A DNA stretch of 64,000 nucleotides, from assembly GCA_024345305.1 (NCBI GenBank), contig BRON01000006.1:1178001-1242000 (forward strand). Reading direction: 5' to 3'. Below are positions 40,880 through 51,541 of the stretch, in pieces. The notes below the pieces were generated by a model. It was not told where the DNA came from. It ran no database searches and saw nothing but the letters and a program-made list of their open reading frames with translations. The stretch is from Mrakia gelida (Eukaryota > Basidiomycota > Tremellomycetes > Cystofilobasidiales > Mrakiaceae). Position numbers and translations under genes: made by a program. Each line of letters opens with the position of its first letter. Position 1 is the first letter of the stretch.

Positions 40880-42370
40880 TCACCCCGAAACCCTCCGCCA
40901 CTCCCAGGTTCCTTTCGTCGGCAACCCTAACCCTAAATGGTGGGACGACGAGGAGGGATTAAAGATGTCAGGCTGGATGGGGGGAGGAAAGTTGTCCGTG
41001 GAGCCCTGGTTGTTGTGATTGTAGTTGTAGCTCATATGGTAAGGGATGTGGTTGACTTGATGTGTGGAAGGGTAGAAAAGTCCAGGAGGAGGAGAACGGT
41101 ATTGCCGGTGTTGAGGTTGAGGCTGAGTCCAGAGGGGAAGTTGGGGATCCGATCTTCGTTTTCCCCCGTCAAATTCTTCCGACCCCTCATCCGAACCCGA
41201 AGGGCTTCTCCCGTCATCTTCCACATCCCACCCCTCACCACTCAATCCAGGATAAGAAAGAGAATCGACGTTCTTAGGGTCCTCGTCCGGTCCAGTCGTC
41301 CACAACGTCCCACTCCCTCTCGACGACGACACCGACGCGTTTCCCAGGCCCGGTTTCTGATGCGCCCTTTTGTGGGAGGGAAGGGAAGAGCTGAGAAGGG
41401 CAGGGCTGACCGAAGACGACTTGGATCGCACACGTTTGCTTCTGGAACGGTTGCGAGAGTACGAATTGGGGGCCGAAAAGAAGGAAAGGAAAAAGAGACT
41501 GGTCAGGAGATATCAGTGGTGACGCACGTGGAGGCGCGATATGTCTGCTATAACTCACATTGACGTCTACCGTCCAGTAACCTGCAAGAGCGAGGAAAAG
41601 GATGTCAGATCCGGGACAAAGGTGTACACAGAGGGTGCGAGATCTTCATGATGGTCGTATAGACAAGAGATCATCGAAGGCCAGCAGACGCTTGTAGGAC
41701 GGGAAAGGAAAACTCACCCCCACGGCCAGGAAGAGGGAAAGGCTTCGACCGATTCACGAAGCATGGGTTCATGCTTAAGCAATGTCGAGTAGTGTTCTAT
41801 AGGAAAAAAAAACAGAAGTGAGAATCGAAATAGGATGAAGACAGAGTGACACCCAACTTCCTTTCCATCCAGGACGATCAACGCGATGTCGGGATGTTTT
41901 CTGAGCATAACGTCGTATATCTGATGGATGCGTAAAGATGGAGAGTAAGGGGGGTGGACAAGAGAGGAGGCGAGATTGGAGGCGACATGAGAAATGGTAG
42001 AGACGAGATTGGATCTTCGTGACGTACGTCATTAAGGGTAAGCGCCGCGTCGGGAGACTATAACAAAGGTCGGAGCTCGAGTCAGTGCGAAAGAAGTGAA
42101 ATGAAGGAGGAGGTGGGAGACGGAAGGTGAAGGTTGGAGAATGATAGAAGAGGTTAAGGCTGACCTCGTCGATGGCTCGTCTGATCAAGGAGACGTATGT
42201 CTCCTTCTGCAACGGATCTACAAAAGGAGAGCGGAGAAGGTGCTTGAAAGTCAGTCTGACGTGTTGACCTTTAGAAAGAGGGTCATCGAGAGGAAGCGAT
42301 GAGAGAAGGTACCTCTACTGGACAACGTAACATTCGGTAGAAGTCCAGCTGACTTGCTAGCAGACGACAT
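40880..42370 (-). CDS. Forkhead (winged-helix) transcription factor, 281 aa, 7 exons
   Basis: Exons 42370-42313, 42217-42165, 42057-42028, 41920-41858, 41796-41718, 41581-41559 and 41419-40880 close in phase (846 nt). The forkhead domain is spread over exons 2-6: QKETYVSLIRRAIDESPD (residues 23-40), AALTLNDIYDVML (helix 2), NTTRHCLSMNPCFV (recognition helix, 69-82) and PGRGGYWTVDVN (wing, 91-102). It matches the canonical pattern YATLIGQAI...LTLSEIY...IRHNLS...F...GKGYWT. The C-terminus is Ser-, Asn- and Pro-rich and disordered. It should be a nuclear DNA-binding regulator. The exon-4 donor (GTTGGG) and the last acceptor (AAG) are weak but needed for the frame. Confidence 0.82.
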
Positions 42371-43060
42371 GATGGGAAAACTTAGATGAGCAGATGGGGA
42401 GGTGATGGCGGTGGTGAAAAGGTGAAGGAGATGTGGTAAGGGGGGAGGAAGGAGAGAGCGAGGGTTTGAGGTTTGGCTGCTGCGAGCTGAGGGCGTCTCC
42501 TGAGTTCAGTCCTTTCCGGCTGAATTCCAGAACCCAAAAACTAGCGCAACGACGATCTTCCCGAGGCTCTGGAGGTCATGGAGCTCATTCTTCTTCGGCC
42601 TTCTTGCGCAATGCGTTATCTCCTTGTCGATCGCAAAATTGTTCCTCCGATGTCGCTGAAGAATTAGGCACCCTCACAATGAGTCTTCAGACAACTCAGA
42701 CACTTACAGTCAAGGAAGGACCCCTCCGCCGCCGTCGTGTTCGAAGAATCGCCCCTCCAAGCTCAAAAACAGCATCTTCGGAGTCGTTCCCACGCGGTCA
42801 AACAAGCATGTTGTAAACACTGTCGAGGTCGCGAAGGTAAGAAGGCACCTTACTAGAAGAGTTAGCTACGCACAGCTCAAACCCAATCTTCCATCCCGTT
42901 CGCATCGCCCCCACAAGGAAGCTGAGAGAGGAACGTACGACGAAACGAATGTGAGAAGAACTCAGCCAACATAGCTCGTCCCAGCTTAGGCAAGATAGAC
43001 ACGAAGAGCCTGTCCCTCCTCATCTTCTACTTATGGCTGGGCTGGTGGTCGATGTAAAAG
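42371..43060. other. Upstream spacer with a possible 5' exon
   Basis: A plus-strand stretch up to a GTAAG donor at about 42836 reads ESSDNSDTYSQGRTPPPPSC in one frame. It could be a 5' exon of the pseudogene at 43061, but the join is not resolved. Confidence 0.3.
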
Positions 43061-44834
43061 GAAGGCTTGAAAGGCTTCAAGAAGAAGGAGCACGACAAGG
43101 AGGTGGAATGTTTGACCTCCATCCCTGCTCTTTGGGCCAGGATCGAAAGTCACAATCTGCTGCACAGAGTGAGGCGCCAGAGCGGAATCACGAACCTTCA
43201 AGCAGATCGGAGGGGAGTGCAGGAGCGAAGAAGACCCGAGAGGCGCCGAGGAAGAGAGCGAGCCGCCGCGAGTCGAGTTGAGCGGAACGCAGCGTTCCAT
43301 CCGTTCAACCCTGGGGCTGTCGAGGTCCTAGAGACGAGCGCATCTGAGTTAGTTAGATACGTTACGAGAACGAGAATGACTGAACCGAATGGTCAGGTTC
43401 GGGAAAAAGATGGCGCGTTCAACGAAGCGCAAATCATCTCGTTGTGCACCCACCTTCATCCCCCCTCTCAGTTTTCCTCTCTTCAAATGTTTTGCTTGAA
43501 AGCTCATCCAAAAAACCAGGGCTCGATGGCTATTGACTCGCTTAACATCGCGCTCTTCAGCGAGGTTGGGAAGAACGTTGCGGACGACGAGTGGGACGAG
43601 GAAGAGGACGGAGAGGAGGAAGAGGGAGAAGATGGGGTGGACGAGGAAGAAGAGCCTGAAGGATTAAAGGTCTACGAGGATGGAGGCAGGTGGCAGGCTG
43701 GAGGGTTGAAGAGAGAGGCTGAAGATGGGTTCGGCGACGACGAGGAAGAGGAGGACATCGACCAGGCTCTCAATCTCGGAGGACGAGGGTCGAAGCGAAG
43801 TCAAGTCGAGGGAGCCGCCTTCTCCTCATTCCTCCCATCAACAAGCGATACCATCAGAACATTCTCCAGCAATTCCACTTCCACCTCCGGCTCCTTCGCC
43901 TGTTGGGACGACGCGCCTACTCCTCTGTCCTCCTTCGACCACGATGGTGAATCTCCAAACCTCGACCCCGTCACCCTTCAGCAGCCTCATCAGATCCTTC
44001 GGTCCTCGAGACCCGTGGCTCCCATGCGACGTACAACTTCCGTCTCAAGAGGATCAATCTCCACAGTCCCCGAGCAGGCTTTGTCGACCACCTCCTCTCC
44101 TCAGCATCAACACCAGCAGCAACAGCACAACCACTCCTCCTCCGCGTCGTAGTCCCTTAAGATTGCCTCAGGAGGACCAGCCTCGTCGAACGGTGTTCCG
44201 CTTTTCACCACTCCCAAGGGACTCGAGTTCGCACACCAAGTCTCCCTGAAGCGACCAAGACGCAACGACCACGAACCCTCCTACTCTCCCTCCTCCTCCT
44301 ACGATCGCTGCCTCCCTCAAGCTCCTCAGCAAAAACGGCCCTACTACTCCTCGAACCCCCATCGTCACTCCTTCTCGTACTCTCACAAAAAGTTCCCTCA
44401 GCACCCCTACGCTTCCCAGCTCGGATCTCAACCTCGGCTCCAACCTCCTTACGGTTCCCATACCTACTGCACCTGCTCATCCTCCTCCTCCTCCTCCCAC
44501 TACTAGCAATCCTACTCCCGTGAGAGGTCCTACTGCGACGAGCAAGGTGGCCGAGATCGGTACTCCCAACAACCCTTCCCTCCACCTCAACACCAGAACG
44601 ACACGCCAAGCTATTACTCCCTCCCTCCCCCTCCTTCCTCCTCGGATCGCTACCCTTCTCCCTCGGCGCGAGGTCAAAAACAACAACCAAACTACGTCCA
44701 CAACCCTCTCGCCTCTCATCCCCCGAACGATTCGATGCCGTCCATCTCGCGTCCAAAGAAGAAGAGAGCCGTCACTCAACCTCAACCTCATCCCTCCCAA
44801 CTCTCCGAGCCTTCAGCGTCGAACCAGCATATAA
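43061..44834 (+). pseudogene. Nuclear-type acidic/Gln-Ser-rich gene with two TAG codons
   Basis: One frame runs about 590 codons and is interrupted only by two TAGs (44150 and 44504). Between and beyond them the reading stays protein-like: DDEWDEEEDGEEEEGEDGVD, SQVEGAAFSSFLPSTSDTIR, QHQHQQQQHNHSSS, then SLKRPRRNDHEPSYSPSSSY and RPKKKRAVTQPQPHPSQLSE. Basic nuclear-signal-like clusters and Gln/Ser tracts suggest a chromatin or transcription protein, but no DNA-binding domain is visible. Both stops fit CAG to TAG changes. The 3' end runs into a copia RNase H fragment, and no ATG start is visible. Confidence 0.5.
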
Positions 44835-44849
44835 GGCACCGAATCTACC

Positions 44850-45040
44850 CCACTGAACGTCGACATCCAAGGCGCCATCGAAACAACCAAGAAGGGCACT
44901 CACTCGGAGAAGACCAAGCACATCAAGGTCGCGTACAGATACAGACGAGAGGCCCAACAGAGTGGATCCGTCAAGCTCAACTACTGTCCCACCAAGGAGA
45001 TGAAGGCAGCCATCCTCGCCAAGGACCACATCGTCACTAA
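44850..45040 (+). mobile_element. Copia RNase H fragment (family 2-like)
   Basis: The frame reads NVDIQGAIETTKKGTHSEKT, then HIKVAYRYRREAQQSG and KLNYCPTKEMKAAIL. This matches the C-terminus of family-2 Pol with about one change in five residues. No LTR adjoins it. Confidence 0.85.
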
Positions 45041-45195
45041 CCTGTACACTGCGTTGCTCGAGGAAAGTCATCGTACGTCTCAATCAGAGGTACAACGGGA
45101 TTCGTCGCCGTTCGTCCTTATCTTCCCTTCTTCCCTCCCGTTGCGTTTCCTTCTCAACTCTGACTAGTTTCGCTGCTTAGTCCGTTTCATGCTAG

Positions 45196-46018
45196 GGGCA
45201 ACCAAGGAATTGCTCACTACAATGATGCTCCTGGGCCTTCCCTCGAGGCTTTCGTCGGAAACGAGCGAGGCAAATGGATCGCGAAGCACTTAGCGATTTG
45301 GGTTCGTTCCTTCTTTCTCTCGTTTGTTTGACTTTATTGGACCTGTCTGACCGATCTCTTGGTATGTTGGATCGCTTTCAGGCCATCTACACCATCGAGT
45401 CGGACCTGTTACCTCAGCTGAGGGTCCTGGAGAAGAGCTCGACTGCTGCTGGCGACTATCTTCGACAGACCGCTCAGTCAGTCGGCCTCCTCTTTCTTTC
45501 TGTCCTTGAGACCGAAGATCCTGACTGAATAGTCTCCTAGTTTATCAGGATCTGCGCCGAGCTGAAACACCACTACGAGGACGCCGCTGCTTGGATCGCC
45601 AACGGGGAGCAACCACCCTCGCGTTATTCTATGATCAGGTTGCCACAGCTCACACCGACTCCAACAACTGGAAGTTCGGTACTGAGGTATCCGCCTCTAC
45701 TGGAGATCACCACACTCTGCTCTTTCTGCTTGTGGACTACAACGTGAGTCCTCTGTTCAATTCGTCGTGCTTTGTCGATTTCGTCTTCCCCTCTCCTTCT
45801 CATTCGCTTTCGTGCGCTGAATCAGCTTCTATGGTTTCCAGATCTGGATATCTATCCATCCCTACTCATGGATCTTCATCCGAGCCCACCTCACCTCCCA
45901 CGCGACCTACGTCGTCCCTCACGAAGGGCAGGAACATCGAACACCGATGAAGGTTCGGACGTGTTTCTCCTCTTACATCCCCAAAACTCTCCAGGCTTTC
46001 AAGGACCTTGTCCGTTAG
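45196..46018 (+). CDS. Unknown protein, 4 exons, 5' end missing
   Basis: Exons 45196-45301, 45382-45480, 45541-45743 and 45826-46018 join in phases 0, 0 and 2 with the stop at 46016-46018. The protein reads GIAHYNDAPGPSLEAFVGNE, KWIAKHLAIW, SDLLPQLRVLEKSS, FIRICAELKHHYEDAAAWIA and YGFQIWISIHPYSWIFIRAH. It looks well preserved, but I cannot name a family. The upstream neighbour is a copia RNase H relic only 150 bp away, and no start exon is visible, so the 5' part may have been replaced. The donors GTTCGT and GTCGGC are weak. Confidence 0.55.
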
Positions 46019-46939
46019 AATAAATTACTTATTTTCAGGCTGCTTTCAATCCCTATGTTTTTTTCTACATCTAGTCCGATCGTTTCTTTCCGCATCGTTT
46101 CCATGTTTTCCCGTTGATCGTCCGCTTCACTCTCTTTACTCTCTCAAATAAGATAAGGTAGAGCTTGGCATCGTCAAATCCAGCGAACGCAAAAGAGGGT
46201 GCGAAGATGGTTCTATCAATAACTTGATGCAGATAGGTAGGAGGAAACGAAGGGAGGAAGCGAGACTGGATCACGAGATTGATGAGACGCGACGCAAGGA
46301 TGAGCGAGCGCGAGAGGGCGGGGAAGCGAAGAAAATTGCGAGACAAAGGGGGAGTTGCCGGGGAGTTAGAGAGAGGATGTCTGGCTGAAATAATAATGGG
46401 AGGGGGGAAGGAAGTCCGCTAGGAGCAGCGAGGGTGAGATCGAGCGAAGAGACGGGTCGAAAGACTCAAGCATAAGTATTCGTCATCCAGTCCGACTTCC
46501 ACTTGTTAAAGAGTGAGGTATGATGATTTTAGAGGCTGAATATCGATCGATCAAGACGACCGAAGGTCAGGTCGTGAGCTGAAGGACAAGTCAGGGTTGG
46601 CCAGGGTTCTATAGTCTTATCAATATGCAAAGAGCAGAGTCAGAGAGCGAAGGAGAGACAGCCAAAACTAACAGACAAACAGGGGTAGGGCTCTTGGGAG
46701 TTAAGGAAGAAAGAAGAGAAGGAGGAAGAGACGCGACGACTGGAAGTGCCAAAAGTGAGACCGAGCCCTATGAAGAGTAACCGAGATGATACTAAGCATT
46801 CCCAACTACTGAGAGTCCTATATCACCTCCATTCATCGCCTTCGAGGTCCCATCCTCCAAACAGCCTCCAATTGAAACCACTAGCAGAACAAAGGGACTG
46901 CAACGCGTCCTCCGTACTTGGCCACCTTTTTACTCACTG
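46019..46939. other. No supported gene
   Basis: This is mostly purine-rich plus-strand sequence with a few short frames. I see no repeat shared with other parts of the window. Confidence 0.3.
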
Positions 46940-48855
46940 CCACCTCCGACATTGACTGCATCCTCGGCTTGTCTCTTTCCACTTGGACGTGTCTTCCTCT
47001 AGGAGAAGGTTAAGAGTAGCTCGCTTTGCTTTCAACAGTGGCCAACGAGATGATGGTGGGATCAAACTCCTTGGGACCATCTCCGGTGCTGCTGTGAAGT
47101 CGCTTCGGAGTCTAGTTCCTGGGATGGTCGGCTTTAGGACAGTGATGAGGTTATGGAATCCTAGAAGCGGACTTCCAAGGACCCTTTTCACCTGCTCGTA
47201 TCGAGCGAGCGTTCAAGCAACGCGACCGGAACAAACATCGTCTTGACCAAAGTTGTTGGCAGCACAGTGGAATTAGAGGTCTTCGCGACCGTGATAGAGC
47301 GCACGGAAGTGCAACCCAGTTGCTACCTGCGCATCGGTGAGAGCGAGTTTGGGCAAAAAGGGGATTGCAGAGAGCCACCAAGAGTGGATGCTGCTTCTAC
47401 GATGGAGAGCTTTTCGAATGAGTTTAGATTGCAGAGAAAATTCGATTCTCTAGCAGCTGGGTCCTCCTCGACAGGAGACCAAGAGTGGGTGAGAAGGCGG
47501 CGTCCGCAGAATCTGATCTAGCAGCGTAGGCAAGGGGGCGCATTCCGTGTGCGAAAGCATTCCGAGGCCACCGAGACGAGCAGGTAGGGTGATGAGGGCG
47601 ACATCAGTGAGGGGTCGACAAACAGAACCACGGAGTAGGAAGACAGCCTCGACAAGGGAGCTGTCGAGGTGATCCCAGCATCCAGGAAGGTCGTCCGTTG
47701 CCAGGGTCCGTTGCAGGTGACGGAGGTCTTGCTGCGGACACTGTCGGAGAAGGAGGAGAGCATGCTGAGACGCAAGGTCGGGTAGTTTAGAAAGAACCGC
47801 GACCTGCTTCTCCACCTTGGCCTCCAAGAATGCCTGCCGCGCCTGCGCCGAACCCACCATCGTTCTCAAAACCTCTAGCCCGTTCTTCCTCACGTCGTCG
47901 AGCGAGGCCTCAGCACACTTGCGCGCGTTGAGGCTGATCGACGAGTCCGTCTCCTCTCAAAACTGCTCCACCTCCGCTAGAGCTCCCTCTCCCTCAGCCA
48001 GGGCGTAGACGTCGTCCAGGTAAGCAAAAGGGAGACGCTCAGGACTAAGCCGAGTGGCAAGGTCCTGGAGTGACCCTCGTATCGCCAGCGAGAAAAAGAG
48101 AGATCCGAAGGGATCACCTTGTCGAACACCCTGCGGCTGTTGTAAGGTAAGCGCAGCAGAGAGATGCTCGTCAGCGCAAGTGAAGAGTGACTCTCTGGGA
48201 GGTTCGCGAGCTTATACCTACGGGTCGATTTCGTGGAACCTAATCGAAGAACTACGGACTACTTCATGAAGTAGCTAACTAGAAACGTATGGAAGAGGGA
48301 GAGAAAGATATGGAATGTTCTAGGACAACTTGACGCGACTGCCCGCTCGTCTCGTCCCTTTCAACAGCGACGACTCCAACAACTCGACGCGTCCATCCCC
48401 TCCGGTCACTACCAGCTTGGCTGACTGCCCGTCGACCCAATCTCCAACCCGGTATAGGCTGGGAGAAAAGCCCTGAAGCGCAAAGCTAGGTCCTTCCGAT
48501 CAACGGAGTTGGAAGCGTTCGTAAAGCCTAGCGAGATGAGGTGGGAGTACTGGCTGGGAAGCGAACCCTCCAACGCCTTCTCCACCGCTCGTACCACCGG
48601 CTCCGCCCCTTCCTTGGATCCCACCTCCAGCTGGAAGGGTAACAGCATGTCTGGCCGGAAGGAGTGCTTCGGGAGTACCTTCCCGCACAACTTGTAGAGC
48701 AACTCCTTCATTGCGATGGGACGAACTCCGTCTCCTGAATTGGGCAGAGGTGTCAGTCGAAAAGCAATGAGCATCGCGCGACCAGGTGCTGTCCCCCGAG
48801 CCCGAGCTATCAACTCCTTCCTGTCCCCAACACACCACGCGTCCTGCTTAGACAT
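46940..48855 (-). pseudogene. Non-LTR (LINE-type) reverse transcriptase relic
   Basis: Minus-strand order: GVRPIAMKELLYKLCGKVLP, LPFQLEVGSKEGAEPVVRAV and FTNASNSVDRKDLALRF (RT fingers and motif A region). After an inserted LTR come QGVRQGDPFGSLFFSLAIRG and the catalytic FAYLDDVYALAEGEG, then LGGLGMLSHTECAPLP. This is the reverse transcriptase of a LINE-type element. It is dead: there is an in-frame TGA after VEQF (about 47955), downstream frames are broken, and the endonuclease domain is missing. A scrap of the same element lies at about 19060. Confidence 0.75.
48138..48366 (+). repeat. Solo LTR, family 4, inserted in the RT relic
   Basis: The 229-bp copy begins TGTTGTAAGG and ends TTTCAACA. 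It is flanked by GCGGC and GCGAC, a near-perfect 5-bp duplication. The hairpin is CAGAGAG (48157-48163) with CTCTCTG (48191-48197) around a loop with CGTCAGCGCAAGTGAAGA, then TTCGCGAGCTTATA. Removing it with one duplication restores the RT frame (ESSQGVRQGDP), so the insertion is younger than the RT copy. Confidence 0.72.
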
Positions 48856-48869
48856 ACAAATCTTCGTTC

Positions 48870-49285
48870 CTCATCGCAGCATTTCCACCATCCCCCTCAG
48901 ACTCTTCACCAACCGAATTCTGCACCTCCACCCTCCCACTCCCGCCTTCACTCTTTCTCTCGAAACCCTCCAGGCCGTCGAGTCGACGAATTTCCCTCCC
49001 CCATTGTCTTTGAGGAGGGGTTTGGTCCCGCTTTCCTGTCCCTCGTCACGAGCCTTCCTCCACGGGCTCTTCTCCGAGTCTGGAAGCACTGGATCCGAGG
49101 TGGACGTGCGGTCGAATCTTCCTTACTGCTCAAAGATGATGAGTCTTCTCCATCCTCCCTTCGTCCCTCTTCGTTCTGTTCGACGCGTCGCCGAGCTTGC
49201 CTCTCTTGGCTCCGTCTCGATGCAGCATCGCCTTCGTCGTTACGTGGTCGGGAGGGTCGCAGGATATGGGATGACTTGGCAGCGT
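48870..49285 (+). pseudogene. Gene fragment abutting the RT relic, unknown
   Basis: Protein-like readings occur in two frames, for example FEEGFGPAFLSLVTSLPPRA with LLRVWKHWIRGGRAVESS, up to a GTGAGT donor near 49284. No domain is recognised. The left side ends at the reverse-transcriptase relic. Confidence 0.3.
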
Positions 49286-49345
49286 GAGTTGATCAGAAGC
49301 GGAGGTGGGCGGGACGCGGTAGGGTTGGGGGAGGGTGGGAAGGCG

Positions 49346-49425
49346 CGTCGTCTTTCTTTCTTTCTTTCTTTCTTTCGTTCTCTTCCTCTCTTTTTTTTTC
49401 TTTCTTTTTTTCCTCTCTCGCTCTA
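49346..49425. repeat. (TTTC)n microsatellite
   Basis: A run of TTTC units and T-rich variants of about 75 bp lies inside what looks like an intron (CTAG acceptor near 49425). Confidence 0.7.
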
Positions 49426-49618
49426 GGTCTTCTTCTTTTTCTCCCGAGCTCGCTCCTTCGTTTTTCCTCGATTCCTCTCCCTTGAACATGTTGACGACGC
49501 CCTCAAGTCTCCCTTTCGTCTCTCTCGATGCTTCGTCATCGCTTTCACACAAGGTTCCTCAACTTTACTCTCACTCTTGGAGTTGATTGTTTTCTATCTA
49601 TGATCTTCGCTTCGCAGC

Positions 49619-50560
49619 TCTGGATTCGTGGTAGATCACGCTTGACGTCGGGAAACGTTCAGCTCAGGGCAGGCCTCACCTTCACGAAACAATACCACCG
49701 TCGACGACCTCTCCCCCCTCCTTCCCCTCCCGCCTATCCTCGAGCACACTCAGCAATGCTCTTCTGGAACGGTCCTGGTCTCCTCACAATTTCAAGGTTC
49801 GTCGCCTCTCCTATCTCCATCTTTCTCTTCCATCTGCTCCCTCTCGATCATCCTATGCCGATCCCCACTCCTACCGCCATTTCTTTTCTCCCATAGCCAA
49901 CCAAAACACGTGAAGCTTCCTGCCAAGTCGACCCATCTTTGAGGGAGACCTTTTAAGACCTTAAGGTGAGCTCGATCCTCCCTTCCTCCCTCCTTCCCAC
50001 CCCTTCCTCGTCTCCGTTTCTGATACTCATCCCTGCTTCTCTTCCCTTCCTGAACCTCCCCTTATTTACCAGCTTTGGCCTCGCTGAAGAGCCTCATGCT
50101 TTCTCCTCGGGCGTCTGTGCCAGCAGTCTTCGAGGTTCTCCTGATCTCTCACGTCTGCCTTCCTCTCCCTTCCCTCCCTCCCTCCCATCCAGAACTCTCG
50201 TTCGCTCCTCCGTTTTTTTTTCCTCCCCTTTCCCTTTCCCATCCCCGACCTCGCTTTCAACTAGGTTCCAACATCTCCCCTTCCTCCTCAAGCTTCCCTC
50301 AAAGATGCCTTTCGACCGTTGACGGTCTCAGCTCACGTCTCCCTTTCTTTGATCGACTTCCAACTGACCCACATCCCCGCTCTCCTTTGCATTCTCAGCT
50401 CTACTCTTCCACCGCCACGTCAACGTAGCCCCAACTTCTTTTCTCGTTGCTCCATCACTTCACCAGCTCGTTCAACACGCTCAAGAGCGTCTCCCTCCCA
50501 CCTCAAGGAGCACGTCGATCTCCCTCCCCCTTCTTCTCTCCTCGAGTGAGTCGGTACGTC
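49619..50560 (+). pseudogene. F-box/LRR-like exon remnants
   Basis: Short protein-like pieces with leucine-rich spacing follow intron-like sequence: SNALLERSWSPHNFK, ALASLKSLMLSPRASVPA and HHFTSSFNTLKSVSLP. I could not join them in one frame. They resemble the F-box/LRR genes at 1.3-3.7 kb in style only. Confidence 0.25.
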
Positions 50561-50807
50561 CCTTCGCACGTCTCTGCAAGGGCTAACTGTTGGGTTGGAC
50601 GCGGACGGTTCGTTCAGGAGCGTGAACTCCGGTGAGTTGATGGGTTCCTTCTCTCTCCTGGTTGCTGAAAGTAGTCAGAGGATTCCCTTTGGCCGTCTCG
50701 TGGGGTTGGGCGAGGGACGTTGGTGGGAGACAGCGACGACGTCGCCGAAAGGAGGACGAGCTTGTCAGGTGAGTTCTACCATCTCTCGCTACTGGATCTC
50801 GTTTATA

Positions 50808-50857
50808 TATTACTTGTACTGAAGACCATCCTCCTCCAGAGCCGAAACCTCACAACA
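50808..50857 (-). repeat. End fragment of a family-3 LTR
   Basis: TTGTACTGAAGACCATCCTC and the following CTCCAGAGCC...CCTCACAACA match the right end of the LTR at 35886-36225. Confidence 0.6.
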
Positions 50858-51079
50858 GAGGGTTCCTCACTTCTTTTGGGGAGTGCTCTAGGACTGGTAC
50901 TCCCCCTCTGTTCTCCTCCATCCATCGACCCGCTTCACCCACGTTCCCGTATCCAGCTCGGGTCGTCGGGGAAGGAACGTGGATGAAGAAAACGCGAAAA
51001 AGGTTGAGAGAGAGCTCATCTATTCCTTCCTCCCTTTCGTTCCTCTTACTGCTGAGTGGCCGACGTGGAACAATAATCA

Positions 51080-51200
51080 GAATCAGGCCGTGCTTCTGGC
51101 TATCGAAGAAACGATCACCTGCTGCCTCTCGACATCGATGGTCTTAAGACAAAGGGAGATGGCAATGGCAAAGGCAACTTTTCTGGTCAACAGACAACCC
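51080..51200 (+). mobile_element. Copia family 1-like integrase scrap
   Basis: The frame reads IEETITCCLS, then EMAMAKATFLVNRQP. In the intact family-1 Pol it is IEEKITCLLH and AEAMATATFLINRLP. It is about 120 bp, with no LTR. Confidence 0.7.
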
Positions 51201-51541
51201 GACTGAGTTGAAGACCAGAGAACAGAAAGGTGGCTTAAAAGGTTGGGTCGAAGATAGAGCACCTCAGGCTCGGATGGGTCGAGGGATGTGCGAGGAGCCG
51301 GACCGAGTGGTGCGGCGAACAGGTCTGGAGAAGCAAGAGGAAGGAGGAGGAGGGATGAGGTTCGAGCTCACGATGAGTCTCGCCCGACTTCGTTGAGATC
51401 GAGTTTCTCACCTCTTCCCTCTTTCTTTCCTAATCCACGACTCCGAAACCAACAGAACCATCCGATCCTATCTAAATTAGCACAAAGTCGTCACAAATCT
51501 AATCAACCCAATCGCTGATCTAGAAATCCAAACCCAACCCA

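Noticed and set aside
41437..41558. Reading straight through the last forkhead intron
   Set aside because: It is open, but it leads into a frame that ends early and loses the clearly protein-like Ser/Asn/Pro-rich C-terminus. A weaker AAG acceptor at 41420 keeps that frame.
42660..42840. A third Zn2Cys6 cluster (CCKHCRGRE) upstream of the 43-kb pseudogene
   Set aside because: Only two of the six cysteines can be placed. No downstream exon supplies the rest in frame.
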